Part shown: positions 57,341 to 64,000 of the stretch, one piece after another
How the letters are laid out: the number at the start of each line of letters is the position of its first letter
Numbering within the stretch: the first letter of the stretch is position 1
NCBI RefSeq assembly: GCF_000819565.1
Contig: NZ_CP004393.1
Coordinates: 3,534,001-3,598,000, forward strand
DNA: 64,000 nucleotides
Reading direction: 5' to 3'
From: Celeribacter indicus
GTDB lineage: Bacteria > Pseudomonadota > Alphaproteobacteria > Rhodobacterales > Rhodobacteraceae
The notes under the pieces: generated by a model
Databases searched by the model: none
What the model was told of the DNA's origin: nothing
What the model saw: the letters and a program-made list of their open reading frames with translations, nothing else
Program-made: the position numbers and the translations under genes

Positions 57341-57356
57341 GGGGGCTTTCGCCCCC
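57341..57356 (+). terminator. Hairpin after secG
   Basis: GGGGGC-tttc-GCCCCC, 28 bases after the secG stop, without a clear T-run. It may reduce read-through into pyrG or mark the 3' end of secG mRNA. Confidence 0.5.
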
Positions 57357-57480
57357 CAACATGTTGCGGTTCGGTTGCGCGGGACGGCCGAATCTGATAG
57401 TGCTTAAATCCCGTGATACGTGCTGTCCGAAAGCAGCGCGCGAGCAGCAATTCAGGCAATCACGGGAGCTTCTCCACCCC

Positions 57481-59124
57481 ATGGCACGTTACGTTTTCAT
57501 CACCGGCGGTGTGGTTTCTTCGCTCGGGAAGGGGCTCGCATCGGCGGCCCTCGGCGCTTTGCTTCAGGCCCGCGGCTATTCCGTGCGCCTGCGCAAGCTC
57601 GACCCCTATCTGAACGTCGACCCCGGCACGATGAGCCCGTTCGAACATGGCGAGGTCTTCGTGACCGATGACGGGGCGGAGACAGATCTCGACCTCGGCC
57701 ATTACGAACGCTTCACCGGCGTGTCCGCGCGGATGACCGACTCGATCTCCTCGGGACGGATCTACATGAACGTGCTGGAGAAGGAGCGCCGCGGCGACTA
57801 TCTCGGCAAGACGATCCAGGTCATTCCCCACGTCACCAACGAGATCAAGGATTTCATCGAGATCGGCGACGAGGAGGTCGATTTCATGCTCTGCGAGATC
57901 GGCGGCACGGTCGGCGATATCGAGGGCCTGCCCTTCTTCGAGGCGATCCGGCAATTCGCGCAGGACCGCCCCCGCGGCCAGTGCATCTTCATGCACCTGA
58001 CGCTCTTGCCCTATATCGCCGCCTCCGGCGAACTGAAGACGAAACCGACACAGCACTCGGTGAAGGAGCTGCGCACCATCGGCTTGCAGCCGAACGTGCT
58101 CGTCTGCCGCTCCGAACATCCGATCCCGGAGAAGGAACGCGAGAAGATCGCGCTGTTCTGCAACGTCCGCAAGGAAGACGTGATCGCCGCACCGGATCTG
58201 AAGTCGATCTACGAGGCGCCGCTGGCCTACCACCGCGAAGGTCTCGATCAGGCCGTGCTCGACGCCTTCAACATCGCGCCCGCGCCGAAGCCGGACCTGT
58301 CGACCTGGCACGACGTGGCCGATCGCGTCTTCAATCCCGAGGGCGAGGTGCGCGTGGCCATCGTGGGCAAATACGTCCAGCTCGAGGACGCCTACAAATC
58401 CATCGCGGAGGCGCTCACCCATGGCGGCATGGCCAACCGGGTGAAGGTCAAGGTCGACTGGGTCGATGCGGAGATCTTCGAACGCGAGGATCCCGCGCCG
58501 CATCTCGAGAATTTCCACGCCATCCTCGTGCCCGGCGGCTTCGGCGAGCGCGGCACGGAAGGCAAGATCAAGGCGGCGCAATATGCCCGCGAGCACAAGA
58601 TCCCCTATCTCGGCATCTGCCTCGGCATGCAGATGGCGGTGATCGAGGCGGCGCGCAATCTTGCGGGCATCGACACCGCCGGCTCCGAGGAATTCGACCA
58701 CGAGGCCGGGAAGAAACGGTTCGAGCCGGTGGTCTACCACCTCAAGGAATGGGTGCAGGGCAACCACACCGTGCGCCGCAAGTCGACCGACGACAAGGGC
58801 GGCACCATGCGGCTCGGCGCCTATACCGCGGTACTGAAAGACGGCTCGAAGGTCGCGGATGTCTACGGGACGACCGAGATCGAGGAACGCCACCGCCACC
58901 GCTACGAGGTGGACATCAAATATCGCGAAAAGCTCGAAAGCTGCGGGCTCGTCTTCTCCGGCATGTCGCCGGACGGGCGTCTGCCGGAGATCGTCGAGGT
59001 GAAGGACCACCCGTGGTATATCGGCGTGCAGTTCCACCCGGAACTGAAATCGAAACCCTTCGCCCCCGCGCCGCTGTTCCGCGATTTCGTGCGCGCGGCG
59101 AAAGAGAATTCGCGGCTGGTGTGA
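57481..59124 (+). CDS. pyrG: CTP synthase
   Basis: 547 residues. It aminates UTP to CTP with glutamine. The N-terminal synthase domain has [20 protein letters not shown] and the UTP/CTP-binding [26 protein letters not shown]; the C-terminal class I glutaminase has Cys380 in [10 protein letters not shown] and the His/Glu pair in [14 protein letters not shown] 57481 is the family start; the longer open frame upstream is non-coding leader. rpiB follows 16 bases downstream, on the same transcript. Confidence 0.98.
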   Translation: MARYVFITGGVVSSLGKGLASAALGALLQARGYSVRLRKLDPYLNVDPGTMSPFEHGEVFVTDDGAETDLDLGHYERFTGVSARMTDSISSGRIYMNVLEKERRGDYLGKTIQVIPHVTNEIKDFIEIGDEEVDFMLCEIGGTVGDIEGLPFFEAIRQFAQDRPRGQCIFMHLTLLPYIAASGELKTKPTQHSVKELRTIGLQPNVLVCRSEHPIPEKEREKIALFCNVRKEDVIAAPDLKSIYEAPLAYHREGLDQAVLDAFNIAPAPKPDLSTWHDVADRVFNPEGEVRVAIVGKYVQLEDAYKSIAEALTHGGMANRVKVKVDWVDAEIFEREDPAPHLENFHAILVPGGFGERGTEGKIKAAQYAREHKIPYLGICLGMQMAVIEAARNLAGIDTAGSEEFDHEAGKKRFEPVVYHLKEWVQGNHTVRRKSTDDKGGTMRLGAYTAVLKDGSKVADVYGTTEIEERHRHRYEVDIKYREKLESCGLVFSGMSPDGRLPEIVEVKDHPWYIGVQFHPELKSKPFAPAPLFRDFVRAAKENSRLV

Positions 59125-59140
59125 CGGAAAGGATCCTGAC

Positions 59141-59590
59141 ATGACCGAGACCCGACGCATCGTCCTGTCGAGCGACCATGCCGCCATCGACCTGCGGCAG
59201 GCCATCGCCGCCCATGTCGCCTCTCTCGGCTGGGAGGCGGTCGACATCGGACCGACGACACCGGAGAGCACCCATTATCCCGCCCATGGCGCCGCCGCGG
59301 CCCGGCGCGTCGCCTCGGGCGATTGCCGCCTCGGCATCGTCCTGTGCGGCACCGGCCAGGGCATCATGATGGCGGCGAACAAGGTGGAGGGGATTCGCTG
59401 CGGCGTCTGTTCCGACACGTTCTCCGCGCGCATGATCCGCCAGCACAACGATGCCAACATGCTCGCCCTCGGTGCGCGCGTGATCGGCGAGGGGCTGGCA
59501 TTCGAGATCGTCGAGGCCTTCCTCTCCGCGGACTTCGAGGGCGGGCGCCACGGGACGCGCGTCGACATGATCCGGGCCCTGGAAGACTAG
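59141..59590 (+). CDS. rpiB: Ribose-5-phosphate isomerase B
   Basis: 149 residues, LacAB/RpiB family. Motifs: VLSSDHAAIDLRQAI, the catalytic Cys in GIVLCGTGQGIMMAANKVEGIRCG, and the Arg/His set in RQHNDANMLALGARV. Some relatives use allose-6-phosphate. It is transcribed with pyrG (16 bases). The window also holds rpiA, unrelated in fold, catalysing the same reaction, so one of the two may serve another sugar. Ends at a terminator. Confidence 0.95.
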   Translation: MTETRRIVLSSDHAAIDLRQAIAAHVASLGWEAVDIGPTTPESTHYPAHGAAAARRVASGDCRLGIVLCGTGQGIMMAANKVEGIRCGVCSDTFSARMIRQHNDANMLALGARVIGEGLAFEIVEAFLSADFEGGRHGTRVDMIRALED

Positions 59591-59624
59591 GCCCCTCCGC
59601 GGCCGGGGCATGACACATCGGGAC

Positions 59625-59648
59625 AGGCGCTCTTCGGGGCGCCTTTTT
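59625..59648 (+). terminator. Terminator of pyrG-rpiB
   Basis: AGGCGC and GCGCCT pair around a 7-base loop (TCTTCGG) and TTTTC follows, 34 bases after the rpiB stop. Confidence 0.7.
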
Positions 59649-59650
59649 CG

Positions 59651-60280
59651 TCACTCCGTCTCCGGGAAGCTCGCCAGCGCCTGCGCGAGGTCCACGCCCT
59701 GCTCACCCGCGCCCATCAGCCCCTCGTAGGTGCCGCGCCGGTCCTCCGCGCTGCGGTGCTGGTTCACCTTCCACTTGCCCTCGACCCGCGTGGGCACGAA
59801 GCGCAGCCCAACGATCCCGCGCTTGAGCGCTGCGAGATAGGGCACCGGCGCGTCCGACACCGCCCAGGGCTCGGCCCGCCCGACCTCGTGCAGGTCGGTC
59901 AGCGCGGTGAGGTGGGCATGAAGCTCCTCGCCGCCGTTGAACGCCTCGAAGACGCCATGGGCGTGCACGGTGATATAGGCCCATGTCGGCACCACCTTTC
60001 CGTGCTCCGCCTTCGACGGGTAGAAGGACGGGGAGACATAGGCCTGCGGTCCCTGAAAGATCACGACGCTCTGCATCCCGGCGAGCCGCCAGTGCCCGTT
60101 CGCGCGCGCGACATGGCCTTCGAGCACGGTCCGGCCCTCCGCCTCGCGGACGATCCAGGGCAGGTGCGTGATCCCGATCCCCTCTCCGTGCGGGGTCACC
60201 AGCGCGCCGAATCCGATTTCGGACATCGCATGGCGCAGGAGGGACGGGTCGTCGATGGCGGATCTGTTCGGTCGGTACAT
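59651..60280 (-). CDS. paiB: FMN-binding negative transcriptional regulator, PaiB family
   Basis: 209 residues, split-barrel flavin-binding fold. The PaiB pattern is complete: MYRPNRSAIDDP, GFGALVTPHGEGIGITHLPW, HVARANGHWR, VIFQGPQAYVSPSFYPSKAEHGKVVPTWAYITVHAHG, and near the end KWKVNQHRSAEDRRGTYEGL. In Bacillus PaiB represses sporulation and protease genes; here the target is unknown and it may be an oxidoreductase or a heme/flavin sensor. It is convergent with rpiB and divergent from ppk2. Confidence 0.92.
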   Translation of the reverse strand: MYRPNRSAIDDPSLLRHAMSEIGFGALVTPHGEGIGITHLPWIVREAEGRTVLEGHVARANGHWRLAGMQSVVIFQGPQAYVSPSFYPSKAEHGKVVPTWAYITVHAHGVFEAFNGGEELHAHLTALTDLHEVGRAEPWAVSDAPVPYLAALKRGIVGLRFVPTRVEGKWKVNQHRSAEDRRGTYEGLMGAGEQGVDLAQALASFPETE

Positions 60281-60545
60281 GGACGTCTCCCTCGCGCGTC
60301 TGCGCGCCTTGATAGCAGGGGGCGCGCGATCCCGAAACTCACAATCGCCCGGCCCCGCCCGCGGCCGGCGGAATGTGCGCCCCGCGGGCCCCTTTCGCCG
60401 CTCTTTTTCGCGCCTGGCGGACGGCGGCGCTTTTCCATCAAGAAAGCGTCATGTATGCGTGGTTAAAGACGGTTCTGAACGCGGAGCCGCCCACCGGCGC
60501 GCAAGGCGGACAGGAGCAGGGAACACAGGACGAACGGAGCGCATC

Positions 60546-61457
60546 ATGAGCTTTGACAAGGAGGCCCAGGACTGGCTTGAGGCGGAACTCGCCGACACGC
60601 TGGACGAGGAGTGGGAAATCGAGCTCGAGGATTCGATCCTGTCGCGCGAGATCAAGAAGATCTACCACCGCGAACATCCCGACATGCTGCCGCGCCACAT
60701 CTATTTCCGCGAGCTGCTGAGGCTCCAGGCCGAGCTGATCAAGTTCCACGAATGGGTGCAGGCGACCGGCGAGAAGGTCGTGGTGCTGTTCGAGGGGCGC
60801 GACTCGGCGGGCAAGGGCGGCGTGATCAAGCGCATCACCCAGCGCCTCAACCCGCGCATCGTGCGCGTGGTGGCGCTGCCCGCCCCGTCCGACCGCGAAA
60901 AGAGCCAGTGGTATTTCCAGCGCTACGTGCCGCATCTTCCCGCGGCGGGCGAGATCGTGCTCTTCGACCGGTCATGGTACAACCGTTCGGGCGTCGAGCG
61001 CGTGATGGGCTTCGCCTCGGAGGACGAGGTCGAGCAGTTCTTCCAGGACGTGCCCGACTTCGAGCGGATGCTGGTGCGCTCGGGCGTCAAGGTCGTGAAA
61101 TACTGGTTCTCGATCACCGACGAGGAACAGCAGATGCGCTTTCTCATGCGCATCCACGATCCGATGAAACAGTGGAAGCTCTCGCCCATGGACCTGCAAT
61201 CGCGGATCCGCTGGGAGGATTACACCAAGGCGAAGGAAGACACCTTCTTCCGCACCAACATTCCCGAGGCGCCGTGGTACATCGTCGAGGGCAACGACAA
61301 GAAGCGCGCGCGGCTCAATTGCATCGACCATCTCCTGTCGCTTTTCGACTATCACGAGATCCCGCATGAGGAGGTCCACCTGCCCGAACGGGTCTACAAC
61401 AAGGATTACGAGCGCGCCGTGCTGCCGCCCGAGCTCTACGTGCCGCAGAAATACTGA
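60546..61457 (+). CDS. ppk2: Polyphosphate kinase 2
   Basis: 303 residues, single-domain PPK2. It uses polyphosphate to phosphorylate nucleoside diphosphates (mostly GDP or ADP). Walker A GRDSAGKGG, then ITQRLNPRIVRVVALPAPSDREKSQWYFQRYVPHLPAAGEIV and the Walker B/lid region FDRSWYNRSGVERVMGF are intact. The N-terminal 60 residues are helical and acidic. ATG 60546 (MSFDKEAQDW) was chosen; upstream open frame is antisense to paiB. A terB-like gene follows at 71 bases. Confidence 0.94.
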   Translation: MSFDKEAQDWLEAELADTLDEEWEIELEDSILSREIKKIYHREHPDMLPRHIYFRELLRLQAELIKFHEWVQATGEKVVVLFEGRDSAGKGGVIKRITQRLNPRIVRVVALPAPSDREKSQWYFQRYVPHLPAAGEIVLFDRSWYNRSGVERVMGFASEDEVEQFFQDVPDFERMLVRSGVKVVKYWFSITDEEQQMRFLMRIHDPMKQWKLSPMDLQSRIRWEDYTKAKEDTFFRTNIPEAPWYIVEGNDKKRARLNCIDHLLSLFDYHEIPHEEVHLPERVYNKDYERAVLPPELYVPQKY

Positions 61458-61528
61458 CCCATCACGTTGACGTGTCGCGGGCGCGGGTCCGGCTTTCCTC
61501 CGGGCCGCGCCCGATCTATATCTGGGCC

Positions 61529-61972
61529 ATGTTCGGTGACTTTCTCAAATCCCTGCTGCAACCCGAGCCGCCGCAACTGGCGGACCGGGACGCGCGTCTC
61601 GCGCTTGCGGCCCTGCTCGTGCGCGTGGCGCGCTCCGACAACCATTACGCCCGTTCGGAGGCCGAACGGATCGAAAAGATCCTGATGCGCCGCTACGGAC
61701 TGTCTCCCTTCGAGGCGGCCAATCTGCGCGGCGAGGCCGAGACGCTCGAGGCGGAGGCGCCCGACACGGTGCGCTTCACCCGTGCGATCAAGGACGCGGT
61801 GCCCTACGAGGAGCGCACCGGCGTGATCGAGGGACTGTGGTCCGTCGTCCTGGCCGATGGCGTGCGCGACCACGAGGAGGATGCGCTCCTGCGGCTCGTC
61901 GCCAACCTGCTCGGCGTGAACGACCGCGACAGCGCCCTCGCGCGCAGGCGCGTCGAGGAGGCGCAGTCCTGA
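61529..61972 (+). CDS. TerB family protein (tellurite-resistance/DjlA N-terminal-like)
   Basis: 147 residues, all-helical. The TerB/DUF533-like pattern is present: LALAALLVRVARSDNHYARSEAERIEKIL in the first half and EERTGVIEGLWSVVLADGVRDHEEDALLRLVANLLGV in the second, with acidic pairs that may bind metal. Found in many alphaproteobacteria without a tellurite locus, so resistance is not implied. ATG 61529 (MFGDFLKSL) is the family-like start. It follows ppk2. Confidence 0.88.
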   Translation: MFGDFLKSLLQPEPPQLADRDARLALAALLVRVARSDNHYARSEAERIEKILMRRYGLSPFEAANLRGEAETLEAEAPDTVRFTRAIKDAVPYEERTGVIEGLWSVVLADGVRDHEEDALLRLVANLLGVNDRDSALARRRVEEAQS

Positions 61973-62107
61973 GCGCGGCCCCCTGCCCCGCGCCCCGGCG
62001 CGCGGGGGAATCGCCACGTCGTTCCGCCGCCGTCCGCCCCGCCCAGCACAGCGCCGCCCGCTGCGGGAGAGCCTAATTTCCCGCCGTCGCACCGGCGATC
62101 CTGTCAG

Positions 62108-62160
62108 ATTTGATCAAATGGAGGGCGGAACGCTGCGGCACTCTGCCTTGCAATATTGCA
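62108..62160 (+). promoter_or_regulatory. Two 12-bp palindromes upstream of the amino acid ABC operon
   Basis: ATTTGATCAAAT (62108-62119) and TGCAATATTGCA (62149-62160) are perfect palindromes in an AT-rich island 30-80 bases before the first gene. They are candidate operators; the 41-base centre-to-centre spacing is close to four helical turns. Confidence 0.5.
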
Positions 62161-62191
62161 TCTGCCCAAGTTTTCGCCCTAACTCTTGGGA

Positions 62192-63007
62192 ATGTTGACC
62201 AATGGCTCAAATTCCGGCGCCGGGGCGCCGCGGGGTGAGGACACGCCGGTCATCGAGATCCGGGATCTTCACAAATCCTATGGCGATCTCGAGGTGCTCA
62301 AGGGCGTTTCAATGACGGCCCCCCGCGGGCATGTCACCTCGCTCATCGGCTCGTCGGGCTCGGGAAAATCCACGCTGCTGCGCTGTGCGAACCTCCTCGA
62401 GGACAGCCAGTCGGGCGAGATCCTCTTCGAGGGCGAGCCGATCCGCTGGCAGGGCACGGGGCTGCACCGCCGCCCCGCCGACCGCCGTCAGGTGCGCCGC
62501 ATCCGCACCAACCTGTCGATGGTCTTCCAGCAGTTCAACCTCTGGGCCCACCTGACCGTGCTCGAGAATGTCATGGAGGCGCCCGTCACCGTGCTGGGCC
62601 GCCCGCGCGCCGAGGTCGAGGCACGGGCGCGGCACTATCTCGACAAGGTCGGCATCGGCGACAAATGGGACGCCTATCCCGCGCAGATGTCCGGCGGACA
62701 GCAGCAGCGCGCCGCCATCGCCCGCGCGCTCTGCATGGAGCCGCGCGCGCTCCTGTTCGACGAACCGACCTCCGCGCTCGATCCCGAGCTCGAACAGGAG
62801 GTGATCCGGGTGATCCGCGCGCTGGCCGCGGAAGGCCGCACCATGATCATCGTGACCCATGACATGCGCATGGCCGCGGATATCTCGGACCATGTCCTCT
62901 TTCTCCACCAGGGCCTGATCGAGGAGGAGGGGCCTCCGTCCCGGCTCTTCGGCGCGCCGAAATCCGACCGCCTGAAACAGTTCCTCAGCGCGACTGTTCC
63001 GGCCTGA
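62192..63007 (+). CDS. Polar amino acid ABC transporter, ATP-binding protein
   Basis: 271 residues. Walker A GSSGSGKST, Q-loop QQFNLWAHLTV, signature SGGQQQRAAIARAL, Walker B ALLFDEPTSALDP, and H-loop VTHDMR are all intact. The group is HisP/GlnQ-like, importing basic or other polar amino acids. I chose ATG 62192; the frame also permits TTG 62186. No good Shine-Dalgarno precedes it; a CCCAAG/CTTGGG inverted repeat is immediately upstream. First gene of ATPase-SBP-permease. Confidence 0.94.
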   Translation: MLTNGSNSGAGAPRGEDTPVIEIRDLHKSYGDLEVLKGVSMTAPRGHVTSLIGSSGSGKSTLLRCANLLEDSQSGEILFEGEPIRWQGTGLHRRPADRRQVRRIRTNLSMVFQQFNLWAHLTVLENVMEAPVTVLGRPRAEVEARARHYLDKVGIGDKWDAYPAQMSGGQQQRAAIARALCMEPRALLFDEPTSALDPELEQEVIRVIRALAAEGRTMIIVTHDMRMAADISDHVLFLHQGLIEEEGPPSRLFGAPKSDRLKQFLSATVPA

Positions 63008-63037
63008 CATGACGACCAACCAACAGGGATGACCACA

Positions 63038-63760
63038 ATGAAGAAACTGATCCTGACCGCCGCCGCCCTGGCGTTCACCTCGGGCGCCGCGCTGGCGCAA
63101 GACGTCGTGCGCCTGGGAACCGAGGGCGCCTATCCTCCGTACAACTACATCGACGACAACGGCGAGGTCGCGGGCTTCGAGCGCGCCCTGGGCGACGAGC
63201 TCTGCACGCGGGCCGAACTGACCTGCGAATGGGTCACGAACGACTGGGACAGCATCATCCCGAACCTGCTGTCGGGCAATTACGATGCGATCATCGCGGG
63301 CATGTCGATCACCGAGGAACGTGCCCAAAAGGTCGATTTCTCCGAAAATTACACGCCGCCCTCCTATTCCTCCTACGCGGCGACCTCCGAGGATGTCGAT
63401 CTCGAGACCGGGGTGATCGCGGCGCAGACCTCCACGATCCAGTCGCAATACGTGGTCGACACCGGCGCGACGCTGCTGGAATTCCCGAGCTTCGAGGACA
63501 GCCTTGCCGCCATGCTCTCGGGCGAGGCCGACGCGGTCTTCGCCGACAAGGACACGATCGTGCCCGTGGTCGAGGAAGGCACCGCGATCTTCGTGGGCGA
63601 GGATGTCCCGCTCTCCGTCGGCATCGGCATGGCCTTCCGCAAGTCCGACCCGGAGCTGCGCGAGACCTTCGACGCCGCCATCGTCTCGATGAAGGAAGAC
63701 GGCACGCTCAACGAGATGATCAGGGAATATCTGGGCGAGGACAGCCCGGTTTTCGAATGA
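63038..63760 (+). CDS. Polar amino acid ABC transporter, periplasmic substrate-binding protein
   Basis: 240 residues. A signal peptide (MKKLILTAAALAFTSGAALA) is followed by a type II SBP_bac_3 domain: VRLGTEGAYPPYNYIDDNGEVAGFERALGDELC, WDSIIPNLLSGNYDAIIAGMSITEERAQKVDFS, and EDSLAAMLSGEADAVFAD. This is the HisJ/ArgT/NocT-type pattern, so a basic or opine-like amino acid is likely. Cys residues (about C59, C66) may pair. ATG 63038 is preferred; an ATG three codons upstream is possible. A GC hairpin stands right after its stop. Confidence 0.94.
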   Translation: MKKLILTAAALAFTSGAALAQDVVRLGTEGAYPPYNYIDDNGEVAGFERALGDELCTRAELTCEWVTNDWDSIIPNLLSGNYDAIIAGMSITEERAQKVDFSENYTPPSYSSYAATSEDVDLETGVIAAQTSTIQSQYVVDTGATLLEFPSFEDSLAAMLSGEADAVFADKDTIVPVVEEGTAIFVGEDVPLSVGIGMAFRKSDPELRETFDAAIVSMKEDGTLNEMIREYLGEDSPVFE

Positions 63761-63778
63761 TCCGATCCTGACCCGGCC

Positions 63779-63805
63779 GGCGGGGCGCGGGATCGCCGCC
63801 CCGCC
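63779..63805 (+). repeat. Intercistronic hairpin between SBP and permease genes
   Basis: GGCGGGGCG and CGCCCCGCC form a 9-bp stem with a 9-base loop, 18 bases after the SBP stop. Such hairpins often protect the SBP mRNA so that more binding protein than permease is made. Confidence 0.7.
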
Positions 63806-63823
63806 CTGTCCCGGAGGTGCCCC

Positions 63824-64000
63824 ATCTTTTCCTATTGCGCCACACCGGAAACGCTCGAGGGACTGCGCTGGCTGTCGTGCTACCTGACGACCGGCAAGCA
63901 TTTCGCGTTCTATGCCTCCTTCGGAACGGTGCTCCTGCTCCTGGCGGTGACCGCGCCGCTCTCGCTCGCCTTCGGCTTTGCCGCCGCGAGCGGAAGCCGC
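63824..64000 (+). CDS. Polar amino acid ABC transporter permease, 5' part (cut by window edge)
   Basis: 59 codons from an apparent ATC start to the right edge. The reading frame gives IFSYCATPETLEGLRWLSCYL, then a hydrophobic first helix (FGTVLLLLAVTAPLSLAFGF), consistent with a HisQ/ArtQ-type permease after an ATPase and SBP. GGAGG at 63813-63817 sits six bases before ATC. Between the SBP stop and this point the frame contains no ATG, GTG or TTG; the next candidate, GTG at 63929, would remove the start of the first helix. Either ATC initiates, or the sequence has a changed or wrong base here. Confidence 0.75.
   Translation, partial: MFSYCATPETLEGLRWLSCYLTTGKHFAFYASFGTVLLLLAVTAPLSLAFGFAAASGSR

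Noticed and set aside
61529..61972. Tellurite resistance locus
   Set aside because: Only a single TerB-like protein is present; no terC, terD or terE relatives are nearby, and such lone TerB proteins are common without resistance.

Overview
The window is high-GC, densely packed bacterial chromosome. Gene content and neighbour order point to an alphaproteobacterium of the Rhodobacteraceae/Roseobacteraceae type: malate synthase G, a glyQ-(small exported protein)-glyS set, a folB-folP-glmM chain, FolE2, metZ behind a SAM-II riboswitch, FMN-binding PaiB, and small families such as DUF2842, DUF454 and DUF2065. Genus cannot be told from sequence alone. I see no tRNA, rRNA, CRISPR array, prophage or recognisable transposase. 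Almost everything is housekeeping.

Layout. 1-1.7 kb is an atypical, lower-GC patch with one P-loop kinase-like gene surrounded by hairpin-rich non-coding DNA. 1.7-9 kb holds a glutamine-amidotransferase-type hydrolase, malate synthase G, aminopeptidase N and a cytochrome c'/cytochrome b561 pair. 9-12.2 kb has two tandem Lrp/AsnC regulators divergent from ilvC, then two small membrane or exported proteins. 12.2-23 kb is a minus-strand run: folB-folP-glmM, a SleB-type cell-wall hydrolase, a divergent PPDK-like enzyme and the two glycyl-tRNA synthetase subunits. 23-29.9 kb has a SPOR-like/peptidoglycan-binding pseudoprotease, a TrkH transporter with a membrane partner, FolE2, and MetZ under SAM-II/attenuator control. 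30-39.4 kb carries a hydrolase, a GST, YciB, a DMT exporter, MgtC, FtsY, a lysoplasmalogenase divergent from an AlkB-like monooxygenase, and XseA. 39.4-49.9 kb has purD and purU (convergent), a 2Fe-2S ferredoxin, a peptidoglycan-binding lipoprotein, and a minus-strand envelope-proteostasis group (gor, hflK, hflC, DUF2065, DegP) with rpiA. 50-64 kb has thiN, a protein with 28 Glu-Ala repeats, purA, ada, secG, pyrG, rpiB, paiB, ppk2, terB and the start of a polar amino acid ABC transporter cut by the right edge.

Themes that link genes: folate and one-carbon metabolism (folE2, folB, folP, purU, metZ), purine and pyrimidine synthesis (purD, purA, pyrG), envelope maintenance (glmM, sleB, two peptidoglycan-binding proteins, degP, hflKC, secG, ftsY), and pentose-phosphate isomerisation by both unrelated ribose-5-phosphate isomerases.

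Most interesting signals: (i) a short conserved motif just 3' of three different transcription units; (ii) an ABC permease whose only well-placed start is ATC; (iii) a secreted trypsin-fold protein lacking all three catalytic residues; (iv) FolB fused to an amino-acid-kinase-like domain; (v) a pure 28-copy GAAGCC tract in a coding region; (vi) a hairpin array and imperfect flanking inverted repeat around the atypical kinase gene; (vii) a possible small RNA between purD and purU.
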